Below are positions 34,840 through 44,132 of a DNA stretch of 64,000 bases, one piece after another. The stretch is from positions 62,001 to 126,000 of the forward strand of contig NZ_MUNY01000052.1 of NCBI RefSeq assembly GCF_002002735.1. The letters run 5' to 3'. Each line of letters begins with the position of its first letter. The stretch's first letter is position 1. This DNA comes from Algoriphagus sp. A40. GTDB taxonomy: Bacteria > Bacteroidota > Bacteroidia > Cytophagales > Cyclobacteriaceae. The notes under the pieces are model-generated. The model saw only the letters and a list, made by a program, of their open reading frames with translations. It made no database searches and had not been told where the DNA came from. Position numbers and translations under genes: made by a program.

Positions 34840-37782
34840 ATGAACAAAAAGCATTGGAGTCTGATTTCTCTTTTGATTTTGATGGGATTATTCATTTCCG
34901 GTAATGTCGATCCTTTTGTTTCAAATGAAGATCCTCTAATGTCCAAAGATAGAATGGCCCAGGAAATCTGGGTGGACAGTGTCTTCAATGCGCTCAACTT
35001 CGAGGATAGATTAGGGCAGCTTTTCATGGTCGCGGCCTATTCCAACAAAGACCAGAAGCACGTCGATGAGATCAGTAACCTGGTCAAAACCGAAAACCTC
35101 GGCGGATTGATATTTTTTCAGGGAGGCCCCAACCGACAGGCCAGATTGACCAATTATTATCAGGCACAGGCTAAAACCCCTTTGTTGATTGCCATGGATG
35201 CGGAATGGGGCATTGGGATGCGCTTGGATTCGGTGGCCAATTTCCCAAAAGCCATGACTTTGGGTGCAATTCAAAATCCGGACTTAATCTATGAAATGGG
35301 CTCGGAAATCGCCCGTCAGTTTAAGGAACTGGGAATGCACATCAACTTTGCTCCTGTGGTGGATGTGAATTCAAATCCCGATAATCCGGTGATCGGCTAC
35401 CGGGCTTTTGGAGAAAACAAAGAAATGGTCACCCGGCGGGCAGTAGCCTACATGAAAGGATTGCAGGACAACGGAATCATTGCAAACGCCAAACATTTTC
35501 CTGGTCACGGAGATACTGAAACTGACAGCCACCATGTCCTACCGGTGATCAATCATCCGGAAAAAAGAATCTGGGATATTGATCTCTATCCGTATCAGGA
35601 ACTTTTCAGGGAGGATCTGATGTCAGTCATGGTTGCCCATCTAAATGTCCCAAGCTTGGACAACGGATCAAATATTCCTACCAGTCTTTCCAAACCGATT
35701 GTGACTGATTTGTTACAAAAACGCATGAATTTTCAAGGCTTGATCTTCACAGATGCACTGAACATGGAAGGTGTGGCCAATTTTAGCAAACCGGGTGAAG
35801 TGGATTTAAAAGCGCTCTTAGCAGGGAATGATGTGCTTTTGTATTCCCAGAATGTTCCCAAAGCAAAAATTTTGATCAAAGAAGCGGTAGACAAGGGCCT
35901 GATCTCCGAATCGGAAATCAACCGTAGAGTCAAAAAAGTCCTCAAAGCAAAATATTGGGCAGGATTGGATCAGTACAAGCCCATAGACACTTACCAAATT
36001 GCCGAGCGCCTCAATACCCCAAAAACCAGTGCTGTGATTGAAAAGCTCTATGCTGAATCCATCACGGTAGCTGCCAACAAGGGAGATTTGCTACCATTCA
36101 AAAACCTCGACCTCAATAAATTCGCCAGCCTTTCGATAGGTGACGATGGCAAAGTTTTCAGCCAATATTTAAAAAACTATACTTCTGTAGACCACTTTAC
36201 CATTCAAAAAGCAGCAGGAGAGTCCGCTCATTACAACCTTTTGAAGCAGCTGGAGGATTACGATGTCGTGGTGGTGGGATTAATGGGAGTGACCAACAGC
36301 CCACAGCGGGCATTTGGAATCGCACCGGGGGATGTCCAGCTGATCCGGGAGCTTGAAAAAAGACAAAAAGTGGTCACGGTTCTTTTTGGCAATGCCTATG
36401 GAGCCAAAGCACTTGAAGGCTTTGGAAATGTGGTTTTGGCTTATGAAAACTCATCAGAAACCCAAAAATTGGCTCCTCAAGTACTTTTTGGAGGCAGGCC
36501 TGGAAAGGGAATTTTACCTGTAACGGTCAGCGGACAATATTCCCACGGCGTGGGTGGATATCTGGAGGATGCAAACCGACTTTCCTACGGATCACCCGAA
36601 AGTGTCGGCCTCGACAGCAAAACCTTGGATCGAATCGATGCCGTCGCTGAACGAATGATTTTAATCCAAGCTGCACCGGGGGCAAATGTGTTGGTGATGA
36701 AAGAAGGAAAAGTGGTCTTTCAGAAATCTTATGGATACCTCGATTACCAAAAGACAAGTCCAGTAACTGCGGAAACCGTCTATGATTTGGCATCCATTAC
36801 CAAAGTGCTGGCTACCACTCAGGCAGCCATGTTCCTTCACAGCCGAGGCGAGTTGGATATGAACAAAACCTTGGGATACTATTTGCCTGAGTTGAAAGGC
36901 ACCAACAAAGCCAGTCTTGTATTGAAAGATGTGCTCACCCACGAAGCCGGATTGAAATCCTTTATCCCCCATTATGTCAATACCGTACAATCCGGACAAT
37001 GGCGAGGTGACTATTACAAGCCCAGCCCAGAACCTGGATTTACCCGGCCTGTCTCCAATGATATGTATGGAAAAGATGCACTCCGGGACAGCATTTGGAA
37101 CTGGACCGTGAAATCCGACCTGCTTCCAAAACCGAATAAATACGTCTATTCAGATCTGACCATGTATTTCATGCAGGCGGTCATTGAACGGATTGTCAAT
37201 CAGCCTTTGGATGAATTTTTGGACCAAAATTTCTACGCTCCATTGGGATTGAAAACGATGACATTCAATCCTTTGCTTAAAATGCCAATGGATAAGATCG
37301 CTCCGACAGAAAATGACGTGGCTTTCAGAAAGCGCCAAGTCCACGGCTTCGTCCATGATCCTGGAGCTGCAATGTATGGTGGAGTAGCGGGTCATGCAGG
37401 ACTTTTCGGTACTGCAAACGACTTGGCAGTGATGATGCAATTGATGCTAAATAAAGGAACCTACGGGGAAATTTCCCTGATCAAAGCCGAGACGGTAGAT
37501 GCTTTTACTAAGCGTCAATCCACGATGAGTCGCCGGGGTTGGGGCTGGGACAAACCCGAGCCTGAGCATGGAAAAGGTGGATCAGCAAGCAAATTAGCAG
37601 CAAAAAGCACCTTTGGACATACCGGATTTACCGGGACCTGTGTCTGGGCTGATCCGGATAACCAACTGGTCTATGTTTTTCTGTCCAACCGGGTCTATCC
37701 TGCAGCTGAAAACAACAAACTTTTGGATGAAGGAATCCGGACCAAAATTCATGATTTGGTTTATGAAGCGATGGGAAAGTGA
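34840..37782 (+). CDS. GH3 beta-N-acetylhexosaminidase (NagZ-like) fused to a serine beta-lactamase-like domain
   Basis: The product is 980 residues. A signal peptide (MNKKHWSLISLLILMGLFISG) leads into a GH3 domain with KHFPGHGDTETDSHHVLP (NagZ-type His loop, 219-235) and IFTDALNMEG (nucleophile Asp305). A class-C-beta-lactamase-like domain fills the C-terminal half, with S652-I-T-K655, a Tyr770-Ser-Asp motif and H927-T-G. This fusion is seen in Bacteroidota. Likely substrates are peptidoglycan fragments in the periplasm. It is a single gene; the identical 14-mer AATATATTTTGAAA occurs upstream here and upstream of a DUF4252 gene. Confidence 0.88.
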   Translation: MNKKHWSLISLLILMGLFISGNVDPFVSNEDPLMSKDRMAQEIWVDSVFNALNFEDRLGQLFMVAAYSNKDQKHVDEISNLVKTENLGGLIFFQGGPNRQARLTNYYQAQAKTPLLIAMDAEWGIGMRLDSVANFPKAMTLGAIQNPDLIYEMGSEIARQFKELGMHINFAPVVDVNSNPDNPVIGYRAFGENKEMVTRRAVAYMKGLQDNGIIANAKHFPGHGDTETDSHHVLPVINHPEKRIWDIDLYPYQELFREDLMSVMVAHLNVPSLDNGSNIPTSLSKPIVTDLLQKRMNFQGLIFTDALNMEGVANFSKPGEVDLKALLAGNDVLLYSQNVPKAKILIKEAVDKGLISESEINRRVKKVLKAKYWAGLDQYKPIDTYQIAERLNTPKTSAVIEKLYAESITVAANKGDLLPFKNLDLNKFASLSIGDDGKVFSQYLKNYTSVDHFTIQKAAGESAHYNLLKQLEDYDVVVVGLMGVTNSPQRAFGIAPGDVQLIRELEKRQKVVTVLFGNAYGAKALEGFGNVVLAYENSSETQKLAPQVLFGGRPGKGILPVTVSGQYSHGVGGYLEDANRLSYGSPESVGLDSKTLDRIDAVAERMILIQAAPGANVLVMKEGKVVFQKSYGYLDYQKTSPVTAETVYDLASITKVLATTQAAMFLHSRGELDMNKTLGYYLPELKGTNKASLVLKDVLTHEAGLKSFIPHYVNTVQSGQWRGDYYKPSPEPGFTRPVSNDMYGKDALRDSIWNWTVKSDLLPKPNKYVYSDLTMYFMQAVIERIVNQPLDEFLDQNFYAPLGLKTMTFNPLLKMPMDKIAPTENDVAFRKRQVHGFVHDPGAAMYGGVAGHAGLFGTANDLAVMMQLMLNKGTYGEISLIKAETVDAFTKRQSTMSRRGWGWDKPEPEHGKGGSASKLAAKSTFGHTGFTGTCVWADPDNQLVYVFLSNRVYPAAENNKLLDEGIRTKIHDLVYEAMGK

Positions 37783-37793
37783 AGTAGATTATA

Positions 37794-37930
37794 GAAGATA
37801 GGCCATGGCCTTACATTGGCGATAGGCACAATCGGCGCTTAGTGAAGAAGCGGATTTCGAAACACTAAACGGTATGCTATCACTGAAATACGAAGCACAA
37901 AACTTCCTTTAAGCACTGAACCCGCTTTTT
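37794..37930. other. Intergenic segment with short repeated motifs next to the AT-rich DUF4259 gene
   Basis: Between the GH3 fusion stop and the next terminator the segment holds repeated motifs of the type CACTRAA (37863, 37881, 37914) and an imperfect inverted pair GCGGATTTCG (37850-37859) / CTGAACCCGC (37915-37924). No gene is seen. It may mark the edge of an acquired segment. Confidence 0.4.
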
Positions 37931-37934
37931 TGCC

Positions 37935-37957
37935 AAACGCCTCTTATAGGGCGTTTT
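37935..37957. terminator. Bidirectional hairpin at the DUF4259 stop
   Basis: AAACGCC (37935-37941) pairs with GGCGTTT (37950-37956), followed by further T residues. It can stop transcription from the GH3 fusion and from the DUF4259 gene. Confidence 0.6.
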
Positions 37958-37959
37958 TC

Positions 37960-38829
37960 TTAGATTACTTTCCACCATTTTTCTTTCTTAGTCAATTGTT
38001 TGATTGTTAAAATTTTTGTCGGCTTTGGTTTTGTTAATTCAGATTCAAATTGTCTTTCTGCAGCATTATTCATACTCCAACCTGCTGTCCACGAAGGTTT
38101 GAACAAATAACCTTTTCCGTCATGATTCTTAGTCTCATACTCTAAGTCCACCGAAATTCTTCCAATATTTTCGTAAATGTCAGCATAGTCTTTATAAAAT
38201 AAGTCAGGCATATACCAAGTTACATCTACTTTGTCTTGCCACTGTCCAAAATTGCAAATTAGTACTTCTGTATTTTCAAAGTCTTTCAGTGTCGGTTTGT
38301 TGCTTTGATTAAGTCGAGTTGTTGCTACTAAGTTGTATGCAGTTTCAGGATTATTGTCTGCCGCTAAAACAACTGCTCCGCCATAATTTCCATTTGTCAA
38401 TTTAAAAACCAAGCAGTCGCCAGTTGAAAAAATTGGCGTTTTTAATTTTTCTCTTTTTCTTGGTTTAGCCTTTGGTCTTTCTGACTTTATTTTTTCAAGG
38501 AACCTGTCAAGTGCAATTTTTCGCTTTGTAATGTCTTGTTCACTTGCTCCAAGGTCGAGCCAAATTTTCAATTCAACACCTGATAAAATTAGGTCTTCAA
38601 CTATCGTCAATACTTTTGGGTCAAGCGATTTTGTCTCCCATTGGGCTAAGGCAAGAGCAAACCACAAACTGTTTTTTTCTTCTTCAATTTCAAGAATTTC
38701 CCAATTGTCGTCTACAATTTTTTTGGATATAATGTCAGGTTGTCCGCCTTTGTTATATAGGTCGAAAAATTCGCCGTATATGTCAGCAAATGCGTCACTG
38801 TCTTTTATGGCTGTTCCCCAAGTTCCCAT
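37960..38829 (-). CDS. DUF4259 domain-containing protein
   Basis: The product is 289 residues. The start MGTWGTAIKDSDAFADIYGE matches DUF4259 (typically MGAWG...DxAxD). The central part, DCLVFKLTNGNYGGAVVL, resembles a small beta domain. It is AT-rich compared with neighbours and flanked by strong hairpins at 37935 and 38981. Function unknown; likely horizontally acquired. No signal peptide. Confidence 0.75.
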   Translation of the reverse strand: MGTWGTAIKDSDAFADIYGEFFDLYNKGGQPDIISKKIVDDNWEILEIEEEKNSLWFALALAQWETKSLDPKVLTIVEDLILSGVELKIWLDLGASEQDITKRKIALDRFLEKIKSERPKAKPRKREKLKTPIFSTGDCLVFKLTNGNYGGAVVLAADNNPETAYNLVATTRLNQSNKPTLKDFENTEVLICNFGQWQDKVDVTWYMPDLFYKDYADIYENIGRISVDLEYETKNHDGKGYLFKPSWTAGWSMNNAAERQFESELTKPKPTKILTIKQLTKKEKWWKVI

Positions 38830-38980
38830 TTCTGTGTAGTCTTTTAAAATGTCCTATAGCAAAGAAGTATATTTACCCACTCAAAATTGTTCCTTAACAT
38901 ACTGTTTATAAAGTTTTTACAATCATAAAAATTAAAAAAACCAAGATTCTGTCATTGAACTTCTTCAATTCAAACTCTAC

Positions 38981-39037
38981 TTAAAACTTAAAAAAGCCAT
39001 TAAGAATTGAGTTCTTAATGGCTTTTTTAAGTTTTAA
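38981..39037. terminator. Perfect 26-bp hairpin terminator (5-nt loop)
   Basis: The arms 38981-39006 and 39012-39037 are exact reverse complements, loop TTGAG. Both arms contain a run of A or T next to GCC/GGC, so it can end transcripts in both directions, in particular the PorE-like gene ending at 39127. Confidence 0.85.
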
Positions 39038-39126
39038 ACCTACCTGCCTCGCTCTGATCTTACTCGATTCTTGGTTCTTGACTATTGGTATTTAAGTATA
39101 GCGTCTTGATACTAGAGTCTAGGTAC

Positions 39127-41058
39127 TTATTCCTTAATCTCGATCACCTTAAACTCGGTACGTCGGTTGGTCTGATGCTCTTCTTCGGTCTGAGCTTCTT
39201 TGATGATCAATTGGGATTCACCATAGCCTTTGGCGACAAGTCTTTCAGCCGCAACCCCCTTCGACACCATGTAGTCTACAGCAGACTGGGCTCTTCTCTG
39301 GGAAAGATCAAGGTTGTAAGTATCGCTTGATCGCGAGTCGGTATGGGAACTCAGCTCGATTCGGATAGTTGGATTGTCAAGCAAGATTTTCACCAGTTTA
39401 TCCAGCTCCACAGCTGCGTCAGTTCTGATTTCAGCCTTGTCCAGATCGTAATAGATATTGTCCAGTACGATGGATTTTTCCAAAATCAATTGGTCCAATA
39501 TAATTGTAGTGTCCAGTGAAACGTTAGTCACTTCCTGGATCAAGGTGGCTGGATCAGGCGTTTTTCCCCTGGTGGTATAAGGGATGGATTTGGAGAAATA
39601 GCCTCCTTTGGATGCAATAATGGTGTAATCCGCATCCGTGGTCATGGTAAATCTCACTCGCCCGTTGGTATTGGAGAAATCTCCACCCTGCTGCTTGTTA
39701 TCCGAACCATAAAGCACCACTCTAGTTTGAGGCAAAATTGCTTCTGTTCCATCAGGCTTAGCTTCTTTGGTGTATACATTCAAAAGGACATTGATGATTT
39801 TTGGTTTTGGAGTTTTGTCCTCGAAAAAGTAAATGTCATCGTCTCCAATCCCACCTTCTCTGTTGGAAGAAATAAAACCAGATTTCGGATATTCTGTAAA
39901 GAAAATTCCAAAATCATCGTCTTTACTGTTGATATTTTGACCCAGATTTTTGATAACCTGAGTTCCGGATTCATTGTTTTCTGCGACAAACAAATCCAAC
40001 TTTCCATAGCCAGGATGACCATCCGAGGCAAAGAAAAACTTTCCGTCAGGAGTCATTCGGGGAAACATTTCATTTCCTGGAGTATTGATAGTTGGTCCTA
40101 AATTAACCGGATTTCCAAAGTCACTGTTTGCAAGCCTTGTAGCTTTCCAAATATCTATTCCACCAAAACCTCCTGGTCTGTTAGATGCAAAGTAAAGTTC
40201 GGAACCGTCAGGGCTGAAAGCCGGTGTGGAATTCCACCAGGTTTCGTCTTCATTAACAGGCATCCAGATCGGTTGGGTAAATCCCGCTCCGCGGAAATAA
40301 GAAACGAAAAGTGCTACATCAGGAAGATCTTTGGAGGAAGTTGAATTCCCCCTTGCATAAATAATGGTATTCCCATCAGGGCTGATAGCAATAGCTGCTT
40401 GGTTTAGCCCATCTTCATTTCGGAATTCTGGTAAAGCTTGGATAGCTCCCACATCCACTTTTACTCCGTCTGCTCTTGCCCGAAAAAGCTTGGTATAAGG
40501 AGTGCCCGTTGCTGGATACAATCCAGAAGCCTGTCTTCCTGAAGTGAAATAAAGGAAATCCTCACTGAATACCGGCGCATAATCTGCACCGGCAGTATTA
40601 AGTTCTTTGTAATTGACCAATTCATGATTTGGCCAATAGTTCTCGATACCTACAGCCAGTTTGATTGCTTCGATTTCCCGCTGATTCTTTGCCAAAATCG
40701 CTTCGTCGGAAGTGTAACTTTTTGCTTTCTCAAATGCAGCAATTGCCTCTTCATTTTTTTGTTGGGCTTTCAGACTTTGCCCTAGGAAAAAATAAGTATC
40801 AAATGAAGGCTCCTTTTCAGCCAATTGAGAATAGTAGGGCTCTGATTTCTCGATCCTGTTCGAAAGCCTGTAGCTCTCCGCGATTACCTGATTTGCCTCC
40901 AGATTAGAAGAATCCTGCTCCAAAATCTGGGTAAAGGTATTGATGGCATATTGGTATTGTCCGGAAAGAAACTGGTCGTTCCCTTTTTCCTGGAGGCTTT
41001 TACAGCCAGCCAGCACAAACAGAATCAAAACATATATCCACAAAAAATGCTGCTTCAT
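39127..41058 (-). CDS. PorE-like OmpA-family lipoprotein (TPR, beta-propeller, CRD, OmpA)
   Basis: The product is 643 residues. The lipobox LAGC places Cys19 as the lipidation site (MKQHFLWIYVLILFVLAGC). TPR repeats follow (about 25-120), then PD40 beta-propeller repeats (ISPDGNTIIYARG, FSPDGSELYFASNRPGG, MTPDGKFFFASDG), a carboxypeptidase-regulatory-like domain (about 445-520) and an OmpA domain (NIYYDLDKAEIRTDA, ELSSHTDSRSSDTYN, LSQRRAQSAVDYMVSKG). This domain order is that of PorE of type IX secretion, which links to peptidoglycan. ATG at 41058 is chosen for the signal peptide. Confidence 0.82.
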   Translation of the reverse strand: MKQHFLWIYVLILFVLAGCKSLQEKGNDQFLSGQYQYAINTFTQILEQDSSNLEANQVIAESYRLSNRIEKSEPYYSQLAEKEPSFDTYFFLGQSLKAQQKNEEAIAAFEKAKSYTSDEAILAKNQREIEAIKLAVGIENYWPNHELVNYKELNTAGADYAPVFSEDFLYFTSGRQASGLYPATGTPYTKLFRARADGVKVDVGAIQALPEFRNEDGLNQAAIAISPDGNTIIYARGNSTSSKDLPDVALFVSYFRGAGFTQPIWMPVNEDETWWNSTPAFSPDGSELYFASNRPGGFGGIDIWKATRLANSDFGNPVNLGPTINTPGNEMFPRMTPDGKFFFASDGHPGYGKLDLFVAENNESGTQVIKNLGQNINSKDDDFGIFFTEYPKSGFISSNREGGIGDDDIYFFEDKTPKPKIINVLLNVYTKEAKPDGTEAILPQTRVVLYGSDNKQQGGDFSNTNGRVRFTMTTDADYTIIASKGGYFSKSIPYTTRGKTPDPATLIQEVTNVSLDTTIILDQLILEKSIVLDNIYYDLDKAEIRTDAAVELDKLVKILLDNPTIRIELSSHTDSRSSDTYNLDLSQRRAQSAVDYMVSKGVAAERLVAKGYGESQLIIKEAQTEEEHQTNRRTEFKVIEIKE

Positions 41059-41095
41059 CGAAATGCGATTGTCGGTCAATACTGAATATTACTAA

Positions 41096-41584
41096 TTAAT
41101 TTGGAAAATACCTGTTTAGCCAACTATTTCGGACAGGTTGCCACAAATTTTTAAGATCTGCTTTGATCCGGATCGTCGGGTTAATGACTTCGGTTTCGAG
41201 ATCGATTTCTCCGGAAGTCACCCGGGCCTTCACACCCAATCCAGGAATGACTTTCAATTCCCCCGAGGCCTTTTTCAGACTGATTTTGCCCTGATCAGTC
41301 AGATTGGTTTTTATGAGCTCTTCCAGCTCGCGCAGAATCCGGACAGAACTGTCTATCGAACAGCCACTTGCGCCCAAATTGCTTTCATCCACTGCCAAAA
41401 TCAATATCTGGTCTTCTACCAATTCAAAAGAAGTTGGCATCAGATTGCCGTGGGTATTCCAGCCTTCGCAAAAGCGGTTCATTCGCTCTCTAACAGTTTT
41501 TTGCTCGGAATCCGAAAATCTATGATCTGCCTGATACACCCAAACCCGGGAATTTTCTGGCATTTGTTCAAAAGGTAGGTACAT
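41096..41584 (-). CDS. Conserved Bacteroidota protein (often misnamed ABC transporter ATPase)
   Basis: This is a 162-residue cytoplasmic protein starting MYLPFEQMPENSRVWVYQAD. The family is conserved in Bacteroidota and is often labelled ABC transporter ATPase, but it has no Walker A or signature motif, so the name is doubtful. ATG at 41584 is chosen because the conserved start follows and a terminator hairpin lies just upstream. Function unknown. Confidence 0.75.
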   Translation of the reverse strand: MYLPFEQMPENSRVWVYQADHRFSDSEQKTVRERMNRFCEGWNTHGNLMPTSFELVEDQILILAVDESNLGASGCSIDSSVRILRELEELIKTNLTDQGKISLKKASGELKVIPGLGVKARVTSGEIDLETEVINPTIRIKADLKNLWQPVRNSWLNRYFPN

Positions 41585-41609
41585 AAGCTCGTTTGTCTGA
41601 CAAAGAAAA

Positions 41610-41637
41610 ACCCTTTCTGCATAACGGCAAAAAGGGT
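41610..41637 (-). terminator. Hairpin terminator after the CCG-domain gene
   Basis: On the minus strand ACCCTTT, 14-nt loop, AAAGGGT, then TTTTTCTTTG. It separates the CCG-domain gene from the following small gene. Confidence 0.65.
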
Positions 41638-41659
41638 AGAATTGATTCAATGAGTCCGA

Positions 41660-42451
41660 TTAAATACCCATGTCCTTGGCAACCATTTCTGCCAAGTCAT
41701 AGACTTTGACGTCGGCTTCCCGGTTTTTGTTTTTCACCCCGTCCGTCATCATGGTCAGGCAGAATGGGCAGCCAACCGCAATGGCCTGAGCTCCAGTAGC
41801 CAAGGCCTCTTCTGTCCGCTCCACATTGATGTCTTTCTTACCCGATTCTGGTTCCTTAAACATTTGCGCACCACCAGCACCACAGCAGAGGCCTTTGGTT
41901 TTGCAGCGCTTCATCTCGACCAATTCGACATCCAGCGCTTTGATTATTTCACGTGGAGCCTCATAGACATTGTTTGCCCGACCCAGGTAGCAGGAGTCAT
42001 GAAAGGTGATCTTTTTACCTTTAAACTCTCCCCCTCCCTGTAAGCGGACTTTTCCCTCATTGATCAGCTGCTGGAGAAACTGAGAATGGTGAATCACCTC
42101 GTAATTTCCCCCCAAGGCAGGGTACTCATTTTTGATGGTGTTGAAACAATGGGGGCAGGCAGTCACAACCTTTTTGACTTCGTAGGCATTCATCACCTGA
42201 ATATTGGCAACGGCCTGCATCTGGAAAAGAAATTCGTTGCCCGCTCTTCTTGCCGGATCTCCGGTACAGGTTTCCTCCGGTCCAAGCACCGCAAAACTGA
42301 CCCCGACTTTATTCAATATTTTCACAAAAGCCTGCGTGACGGCTTTGTATCGCTCGTCAAAAGAACCGGCACATCCCACCCAGAAAAGAACTTCCGGGCT
42401 TTGCCCATTTGCGGCCATTTCGGCCATGGTTGGAACTTTATATGTTGACAT
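41660..42451 (-). CDS. CCG-domain Fe-S protein, heterodisulfide reductase subunit B/D-like
   Basis: The product is 263 residues with two CCG-type cysteine-rich motifs: the first with VLGPEETCTGDPAR and TACPHCFNTIKNEYP, the second with DSCYLGRANNVY, GLCCGAGG and GCPFCLTMM. It resembles the catalytic iron-sulfur part of heterodisulfide reductase or GlcF. It lies after a related membrane Fe-S protein and likely forms a complex with it, passing electrons between the menaquinone pool and a soluble partner. Confidence 0.85.
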   Translation of the reverse strand: MSTYKVPTMAEMAANGQSPEVLFWVGCAGSFDERYKAVTQAFVKILNKVGVSFAVLGPEETCTGDPARRAGNEFLFQMQAVANIQVMNAYEVKKVVTACPHCFNTIKNEYPALGGNYEVIHHSQFLQQLINEGKVRLQGGGEFKGKKITFHDSCYLGRANNVYEAPREIIKALDVELVEMKRCKTKGLCCGAGGAQMFKEPESGKKDINVERTEEALATGAQAIAVGCPFCLTMMTDGVKNKNREADVKVYDLAEMVAKDMGI

Positions 42452-42621
42452 AATCTGGATTTACGATTTCTGATATACGATTTACGAGGCCTTAATTATT
42501 CTTGAGGATCAACTCAACCAATTAAGTCAACCCTATAAAACTGTTTGCTCTTAGAATTACAAACTTTTATCCGCCTACTGAACACTGCGAATGTTCACTG
42601 AGACTGAACAAAGCCAACTGA
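42452..42621. other. Spacer with degenerate repeats between two Fe-S protein genes
   Basis: The segment contains GATTTACGATTTCTGATATACGATTTACGA-like units and a pair of motifs (ACTGAACACTG, AACTGATCACTG) similar to the inverted repeat at 6441-6502. No gene is seen. Confidence 0.4.
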
Positions 42622-43953
42622 TCACTGCTCACTCTCCTTCACCTTATCCGCCCAATTGAAGCGATCAGAAGGACTGAATTTCCAAGGTGAAAAGCTGGTT
42701 TCCATATTTTGGAACATCGAATTCCATTGTGCGGGCGTACCCGATTCCTCCATAGCAACATAGCGACGCAATTGCAAAATGATGGACAGCGGATCGATAT
42801 TTACGGGGCAGGCTTCTACGCAGGCATTGCAGGTGGTACAAGCGTTGATTTCTTCTTTGGTGATGTAATCTCCCAAGAGGGACTTTCCATCTGCGAAACC
42901 GGGGCCTCCTGCGTCTATACTTTTTCCAACCTCCTCTGCTCGATCACGCACATCCATCATGATTTTACGAGGCGAAAGTTTCTTTCCTGTCAAGTTTGCA
43001 GGACATTCAGCAGTGCATCGACCACATTCCGTGCAGGAATAGGCATTGAGCACATTGATCCAACTGAGATCATTTACATCTTTTGCGCCAAATCGCCCGA
43101 TCTCGGCAGGAGGCTCAACCGGATTTTCCACCGGAATTCCCAACATCATATTCACCTCATTGGTCACCTCAGGCATATTTTTCATTTCACCTTTCGGCTT
43201 CAGATTGGAATACCAGGTATTCGGGAAAGCCAAAAAGATGTGCAAGTGCTTGGAATAGGTCACATAAACTGCAAAACCCAAAATCCCGATGATATGAAAC
43301 CACCAGGCAAAACGCTCAATAAAAACCAGCACCCCGTCGGACATTCCCTCAAAAACCGGTCGAATCAAGCTGCTGAAAAACAAGGTGCCAAGTGCCAAGT
43401 AGTGTGGATTGCCTCTTTCGGCCAAAATCTGATCTGTGGCATTCATGGTCAGAATTGCAAACATCAGCACAATCTCGATCACCAAAATCAGGTTCGCATC
43501 CTTTACCGGCCAGCCTTTCAATTCGGGCTTATTTAGGCGCTCGACCTTCATCACATTTCTTCGGATCAAAAAAGCAAAACAGGAAACCAGCACCCCAAAA
43601 GCCAAAAATTCAAACATATTCATGGCCGCAGTATAAAATCCTCCCAGGAAAGGAGCGAAAAGCCGATGCGTCCCAAAAATCCCGTCAAGGACGAATTCCA
43701 GCACTTCAAGGTTGATCACCAAAAAACCCACATAAATCAAAAGATGAAGAAAAGCCGGAACAATCCGCTTGAACATTTTTTGCTGACCAAAGGCAACCAG
43801 CAACATGGTCTTCCATCTGTTTTCAGGCTGGTCGTTTCGGGTTTCAGCTTTACCCAAAAGGATATTTCTTCTGAGAAATTTGATCCTTTTACTCAAAATA
43901 TACCCCGCAGCACCTAAAATCAGCACAAATGCGAGTTGCGGTAAAATGCTCAT
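42622..43953 (-). CDS. Membrane-bound 4Fe-4S protein, HdrD/E-like
   Basis: This is a 443-residue protein. The N-terminal half has about five transmembrane helices; the C-terminal half carries two ferredoxin motifs, CTECGRCTAECP and CTTCNACVEACP. It resembles membrane subunits that couple quinones with CCG-domain proteins. It lies upstream of the CCG-domain gene, with a 170-nt spacer. The acyl-CoA dehydrogenase and ETF pathway is one possible electron source. Confidence 0.83.
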   Translation of the reverse strand: MSILPQLAFVLILGAAGYILSKRIKFLRRNILLGKAETRNDQPENRWKTMLLVAFGQQKMFKRIVPAFLHLLIYVGFLVINLEVLEFVLDGIFGTHRLFAPFLGGFYTAAMNMFEFLAFGVLVSCFAFLIRRNVMKVERLNKPELKGWPVKDANLILVIEIVLMFAILTMNATDQILAERGNPHYLALGTLFFSSLIRPVFEGMSDGVLVFIERFAWWFHIIGILGFAVYVTYSKHLHIFLAFPNTWYSNLKPKGEMKNMPEVTNEVNMMLGIPVENPVEPPAEIGRFGAKDVNDLSWINVLNAYSCTECGRCTAECPANLTGKKLSPRKIMMDVRDRAEEVGKSIDAGGPGFADGKSLLGDYITKEEINACTTCNACVEACPVNIDPLSIILQLRRYVAMEESGTPAQWNSMFQNMETSFSPWKFSPSDRFNWADKVKESEQ

Positions 43954-44008
43954 AGTGATCAGATTAGCTTGTTTTTTGTAATTTTAGGCTTATTTTTTCT
44001 GAAAAGGG

Positions 44009-44039
44009 TTTGTATCAAATAGTCAAATTTCTACCTTTG
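44009..44039 (+). promoter_or_regulatory. Full Bacteroidota promoter for tRNA-Phe (TTTG N19 TACCTTTG)
   Basis: TTTG at 44009-44012 and TACCTTTG at 44032-44039 are separated by 19 nt, the spacing of the Bacteroidota sigma-A consensus. The tRNA begins 17 nt downstream. Confidence 0.8.
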
Positions 44040-44055
44040 CATCACTTTACGAGTC

Positions 44056-44128
44056 GGTGATATAGCTCAGTTGGTAGAGCATCGGACTGAAAATCCGTGA
44101 GTCGGTGGTTCGAGTCCACTTATCACCA
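44056..44128 (+). tRNA. tRNA-Phe (GAA)
   Basis: This is a 73-nt cloverleaf. The acceptor stem pairs GGTGATA (44056-44062) with TATCACC (44121-44127). The anticodon loop CTGAAAA between CGGA and TCCG gives anticodon GAA. The T arm is GTGG-TTCGAGT-CCAC. The CCA end is not encoded. Confidence 0.95.
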
Positions 44129-44132
44129 CCCT

